From Salipiger bermudensis HTCC2601 (GTDB lineage Bacteria; Pseudomonadota; Alphaproteobacteria; Rhodobacterales; Rhodobacteraceae): a stretch of DNA of 64,000 nucleotides. The position numbers were made by a program, and so were the translations under genes. Within the stretch, counting starts at the first letter, position 1; every line of letters starts with the position of its first letter. This document shows, piece by piece, positions 60,996 to 64,000 of the stretch. The notes under the pieces were generated by a model that saw only the letters and a list, made by a program, of their open reading frames with translations, was not told the origin of the DNA and did not search any database. The stretch lies in assembly GCF_000153725.1 (NCBI RefSeq), contig NZ_DS022277.1, positions 343,342-407,341 of the forward strand, in the 5' to 3' direction.

Positions 60996-61796
60996 GTGGA
61001 GCGTTTCAAGGGAAAGACCGCGCTGGTCATCGGCGCCGGCACCGCCGGCGGCGGCTGGGGCATCGGCAAGGCCTGCGCGGCACAGTTCGCCCGCGAGGGG
61101 GCCAGCGTTGTCTGCTTCGATCTCGACGCCCGTCTCGCCGAAGAGGCCGCCCGGACGATCCGCGACGAGGGCGGCACCGCGCTCGGCATCGGCGGCAACG
61201 CCACCTCCTCGGACGAGGTCAAGGCGGCGGTCGACGCCGCGGTGGCCGAGTTCGGCGGGCTCGACCTGCTGGTCAACAACGTGGGCATCGTGGTGCCCGG
61301 CGACGTGGTGGAGCTCTCGGAAGAGGATTTCGACAAGGTCTTCGCGGTCAATCTCAAGAGCTGCTTCCTGTCGATGAAGCACGCCATTCCCGAGATGCTG
61401 GCCCGCGGTGGCGGCGCGGTGGTCAACGTCTCGTCGATCTCGAGCATCCGCTATCTCGGGAAGAACTACGTCGCCTACTATTCCTCGAAGGCGGCAATGA
61501 ACCAGATGACCCGGGTGACCGCGGCGGAATACGCCGCGCGGCAGGTCCGGGTGAACGCGGTGCTGCCGGGGCTGATGGACACGCCGATGGCACGCGCCTC
61601 GGCGCAGAGCAACTGGGGCGCCTCCCCCGAGCAGATGGACGAGGTCTGGAAGGCGCGGGCCGAGCGCGTGCCGATGAAATGGCTCGGCGACGCCTGGGAC
61701 ATCGCCCGCGCCTCGGCCTTCCTCGCCAGCGACGACGCCCGCTTCATCACCGGCCAGACCCTGACCGTCGATGGCGGCATGACGCTGGGCTGCTGA
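60996..61796 (+). CDS. Short-chain dehydrogenase/reductase with expanded glycine motif
   Basis: 266-residue SDR, GTG start with GAGGAGA upstream. The cofactor loop reads GAGTAGGGWGIG (13-24), longer than the usual GxxxGxG by about four residues. NNVG (94-97), Ser147 and Tyr161-x-x-x-Lys165 are present. Strand-2 Asp42 (FDLDA) favours NAD(H). Ten bases before the MFS gene, so probably coupled to it. Confidence 0.85.
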   Translation: MERFKGKTALVIGAGTAGGGWGIGKACAAQFAREGASVVCFDLDARLAEEAARTIRDEGGTALGIGGNATSSDEVKAAVDAAVAEFGGLDLLVNNVGIVVPGDVVELSEEDFDKVFAVNLKSCFLSMKHAIPEMLARGGGAVVNVSSISSIRYLGKNYVAYYSSKAAMNQMTRVTAAEYAARQVRVNAVLPGLMDTPMARASAQSNWGASPEQMDEVWKARAERVPMKWLGDAWDIARASAFLASDDARFITGQTLTVDGGMTLGC

Positions 61797-61806
61797 GGAG
61801 CGCATC

Positions 61807-63048
61807 ATGGCCGCCGGGAAATCCGCGCTTTCGCTGCTTGTCGATCCGGCCTTTCGGCGGCTCCTGCCCTCCATCGAGGTCTGTTTCCTTGGCCTGTTCA
61901 TCCATATCGTCGCCTGTTCGTGGGTGATGGCCGAACTCACCGACAGCGCCACGATGGTGGCGCTCGTCACCACCATCACGTCGCTGCCGCCGGTGCTGCT
62001 GTCGCTGCTGGCAGGCGGGCTCGCGGATGTGCTCGATCGGCGGCGGGTGATGATCCTCAGCCAGATCTTCATGTTCCTCGTGTCGCTGGTGCTGGTGGGC
62101 ATGGCGGCGGCGCAACTGCTGACACCCGCCTGGGTGCTGGTGCTGGCGTTCCTTGTGACCTCGGGCAACGCGACCCTGGCCCCGGCCTGGATCGCCTCGC
62201 TGGGTGACATCGCCCCGCGCGACCAGCTTCCCGAGGCGGTGTCGCTTCACACCATCAGCGCCAACCTGATGAAGACGCTCGGCCCGGTGCTGGGCGGACT
62301 AGTGCTCGCCACCGCCGGCAGCACCGCGGCTTTCCTCGTCGGATCGCTGAGCTACGTCCCTGCGATCGTGGCCCTGGCGCTGTGGCGGGCACCCAAGCGT
62401 GAGGATGTTCCCGGCGCCTCGATCGGGCGGGCAATCTCAGAGGGGGTCCGGTTCATCGTCGAAGCGCGGCACGTGCATCCGATCGTGCAGCGGGTGTTCC
62501 TGTTCGGCTTCTGCTCCAACGGCATGATCGCGCTTCTGCCGCTGGTGGCCCGCGACCAGTTCACCGGCGAGGCCGACATCTACGGGCTGCTCTATGGCAG
62601 CATCGGCATCGGAGCGATCTCTGGCGGCCTGCTGCTGTCGCGGCTGCGCCGCGCCTTCGGCATCGAGCGCGTCGTCACCGGCATGACCGCGCTCTGCGCC
62701 GCCGCCATCCTGGTGCTGGCACTGACCCATGCCCCGATTGTCGGGCTCGCGGCGACATTCGTCTGCGGCGCCTGCTGGCTGGTCAACCTGACGCTGCTGA
62801 ACTCGACACTGCAACTCTCGGCGCCGCGCCGGCTGGTGGGGCGGATGGTGTCGATGCACCTCACCTTCACCTATCTCGGGCTGGCGCTCGGGAGCTGGGG
62901 CTGGGGCATCGTGGCCGAGCATTTCGGCCTGCAGATCGCGCTCGTGGCGTCGGCTGTAGCGATGGCGGGCACCGCGCTGTTCGCGATCTGGCGCCCGCTG
63001 CCTGATGTCACCGGGCCGGAGCCGGATCCGCTCGCCGGCAAACCCTGA
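61807..63048 (+). CDS. MFS transporter, EntS/DHA3-like
   Basis: 413-residue major facilitator superfamily protein with about 12 predicted helices; the loop 2-3 motif reads GGLADVLDRRRVMI (variant of GxLaDrxGrRxxl). The similarity to EntS-type exporters (family TIGR/DHA3) suggests efflux, perhaps of a toxic intermediate or the substrate itself. Ten bases after the SDR gene. Confidence 0.9.
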   Translation: MAAGKSALSLLVDPAFRRLLPSIEVCFLGLFIHIVACSWVMAELTDSATMVALVTTITSLPPVLLSLLAGGLADVLDRRRVMILSQIFMFLVSLVLVGMAAAQLLTPAWVLVLAFLVTSGNATLAPAWIASLGDIAPRDQLPEAVSLHTISANLMKTLGPVLGGLVLATAGSTAAFLVGSLSYVPAIVALALWRAPKREDVPGASIGRAISEGVRFIVEARHVHPIVQRVFLFGFCSNGMIALLPLVARDQFTGEADIYGLLYGSIGIGAISGGLLLSRLRRAFGIERVVTGMTALCAAAILVLALTHAPIVGLAATFVCGACWLVNLTLLNSTLQLSAPRRLVGRMVSMHLTFTYLGLALGSWGWGIVAEHFGLQIALVASAVAMAGTALFAIWRPLPDVTGPEPDPLAGKP

Positions 63049-63063
63049 CGCCCGGCAGGACGG

Positions 63064-63093
63064 CCGAAGATTCTTCGCACGAAAAATCTTCGG
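63064..63093. terminator. Long hairpin between convergent genes
   Basis: CCGAAGATT-c-TTCG / CGAA-a-AATCTTCGG, 13 paired bases with one mismatch and a CA loop. No clear T tract on either side, but its location after the MFS stop codon and before the aldehyde dehydrogenase stop codon fits a bidirectional terminator. Confidence 0.55.
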
Positions 63094-63101
63094 TCGCACG
63101 C

Positions 63102-64000
63102 TCAGGCGAGGCTGTCGGCATACTCCTTCGGCAGCCCGATGGTGCGGATCTCAACATAGGGATCAAATCCCTCGCGGCCGTGCTCGCGACCAATCCCCGA
63201 CGCCTTCACCCCGCCGATCGGGCAATGGAAGCCACAGCCCGCACCGTTGACCTCGACCACCCCCGACTTGATGCGCTCGGCGATGGCCACGCCGCGCGCG
63301 GTGTCGGCGGTGAAGACCGAGCCGTTCAGCCCGTATTGCGAGTTGTTGGCGATGGCGATGGCCTCGTCCTCGGTGTCATAGGTGATGACCGAGAGCACCG
63401 GGCCGAAGATCTCTTCCTGCGCCACCGTCGCACCGGGTTCGACCCCGGCGAGGATCGTTGGCCGCACGAACCAGCCGCGGTTCAGCCCCTCGGGCCGCCC
63501 CGGTCCGCCGCAGATCAACCGCGCGCCATCCTTGAGCCCGGTGTCAATATAGCCGGCCACCCGGTCGCGCTGACGCTGGCTGACCATCGGGCCGATCTGG
63601 GTCGTCTCGTCGAGCGGATCGCCCACCGGCATCGACGCCACCAGCGCCTCGAGCCGCTCCAGCGCTTCCGCCTCCTGCCGCTTCGAGACCACGATGCGGG
63701 TCTTGAGGCTGCAGATCTGGCCAGAGTTGCGGAACGAGCCGACGCGGAGCGCCTCGATGGCGGCACCGACATCGGCATCCTCGAGCAGCACCGCCGCCGA
63801 CTTGCCGCCAAGCTCCAGCGTGATCGGGCGCAGCAAGTCGCCGCAACCCCGCGCCAGCGTCTGCCCGGCGATGGTCGAGCCGGTGAAGGAAACCTTGTTC
63901 ACCCCCGGGTGCAGCGCGAGATACTCGCTCTCGGCGCGGTCGGCGCAGAGCATGTTGAAGCTGCCAGGCGGAAAGCCCGCCTCGTCGATCATCTCAGCCA
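63102..64000 (-). CDS. Aldehyde dehydrogenase family protein, N-terminus beyond window edge
   Basis: About 298 C-terminal residues of an NAD(P)-dependent aldehyde dehydrogenase. ITLELGGKSAAV (general-base Glu), NSGQICSLKTRI (nucleophilic Cys, slight variant of GQxC) and EEIFGPVLSVITYD are present. The N-terminal cofactor-binding part is outside the window. Convergent with the MFS gene. It may oxidise an aldehyde from the pathway or belong to the next unit. Confidence 0.92.
   Translation of the reverse strand, partial: AEMIDEAGFPPGSFNMLCADRAESEYLALHPGVNKVSFTGSTIAGQTLARGCGDLLRPITLELGGKSAAVLLEDADVGAAIEALRVGSFRNSGQICSLKTRIVVSKRQEAEALERLEALVASMPVGDPLDETTQIGPMVSQRQRDRVAGYIDTGLKDGARLICGGPGRPEGLNRGWFVRPTILAGVEPGATVAQEEIFGPVLSVITYDTEDEAIAIANNSQYGLNGSVFTADTARGVAIAERIKSGVVEVNGAGCGFHCPIGGVKASGIGREHGREGFDPYVEIRTIGLPKEYADSLA

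Noticed and set aside
1-64000. tRNA, rRNA, CRISPR, transposase, integrase or prophage genes as a sign of horizontal transfer
   Set aside because: None could be identified by reading; no direct-repeat attachment sites or insertion-sequence ends were seen either. A catabolic island acquired by transfer therefore remains unproven.

Overview
The window is one contiguous, very GC-rich, gene-dense piece of bacterial chromosome. Three sets of TRAP transporter genes plus a fourth, orphan solute-binding protein, KduI/KduD, many short-chain dehydrogenases (SDRs) and codons strongly biased to G/C at third positions fit an alphaproteobacterium, most likely a Rhodobacteraceae (roseobacter-type) organism. 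That placement is an inference from gene content, not from a marker gene. I saw no rRNA, tRNA, CRISPR array, insertion sequence or prophage gene.

Layout. 1-1457: kduD (cut by the window edge) and kduI, uronate catabolism. 1980-3566: a soluble orphan sensor histidine kinase. 3654-5996: an amidohydrolase and a cupin, then a divergent SnoaL-like protein. 6084-9042: TRAP transporter 1 (DctP, DctQ, DctM). 9573-10610: a LysR-type regulator. 10842-13778: two SDRs and an unrecognised multi-pass membrane protein. 13857-19192: a quinone-oxidoreductase-like protein, two SDRs, an Old Yellow Enzyme homologue and a MmgE/PrpD protein. 19651-21652: an orphan TRAP binding protein and an SDR. 21727-35255: a 14-gene leftward CoA-catabolism operon (thiolase plus OB-fold partner, CoA transferases, BKACE, enoyl-CoA hydratase, HMG-CoA-lyase-like enzyme, two acyl-CoA dehydrogenases, SDR, phosphotransferase, TetR, thioesterase, AroE-like dehydrogenase). 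35506-41491: a Zn alcohol dehydrogenase and a molybdenum hydroxylase whose large subunit is on one strand and whose small and medium subunits are on the other, with a metallo-beta-lactamase-fold hydrolase. 41703-44961 and 47855-51124: TRAP systems 2 and 3, each with its binding protein divergent from its membrane genes. Between and after them lie a MaoC-like protein, two more SnoaL-like proteins, an F420-type reductase, a second thioesterase, an EamA transporter and a type III CoA transferase. 54596-60730: a second leftward CoA operon (CitE-like lyase, acyl-CoA synthetase, acyl-CoA dehydrogenase, thiolase, enoyl-CoA hydratase). 60996-63048: SDR and MFS transporter. 63102-64000: aldehyde dehydrogenase (cut by the edge).

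Together, about 5-61 kb reads as one large catabolic region: TRAP import of organic acids, oxidation by the molybdenum hydroxylase, flavin, Zn and SDR enzymes, CoA activation, and beta-oxidation-like breakdown. The acyl-CoA dehydrogenase/phosphotransferase pair, a 4-hydroxybutyrate-CoA-transferase-family protein and a lactonase-like MBL protein suggest a gamma-hydroxy acid or lactone intermediate. The substrate cannot be named from sequence.

The most striking observation is non-coding. A 17-bp palindrome family, CCTATG-N5-CATAGG or its inside-out form CATAGG-N5-CCTATG, recurs in most promoter regions of the cluster. Both forms satisfy the LysR-family T-N11-A rule, and copies sit beside the only lysR gene. 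I propose a single cluster-wide regulon under that LysR. A separate TetR-type palindrome heads the 14-gene operon, which encodes its own TetR.
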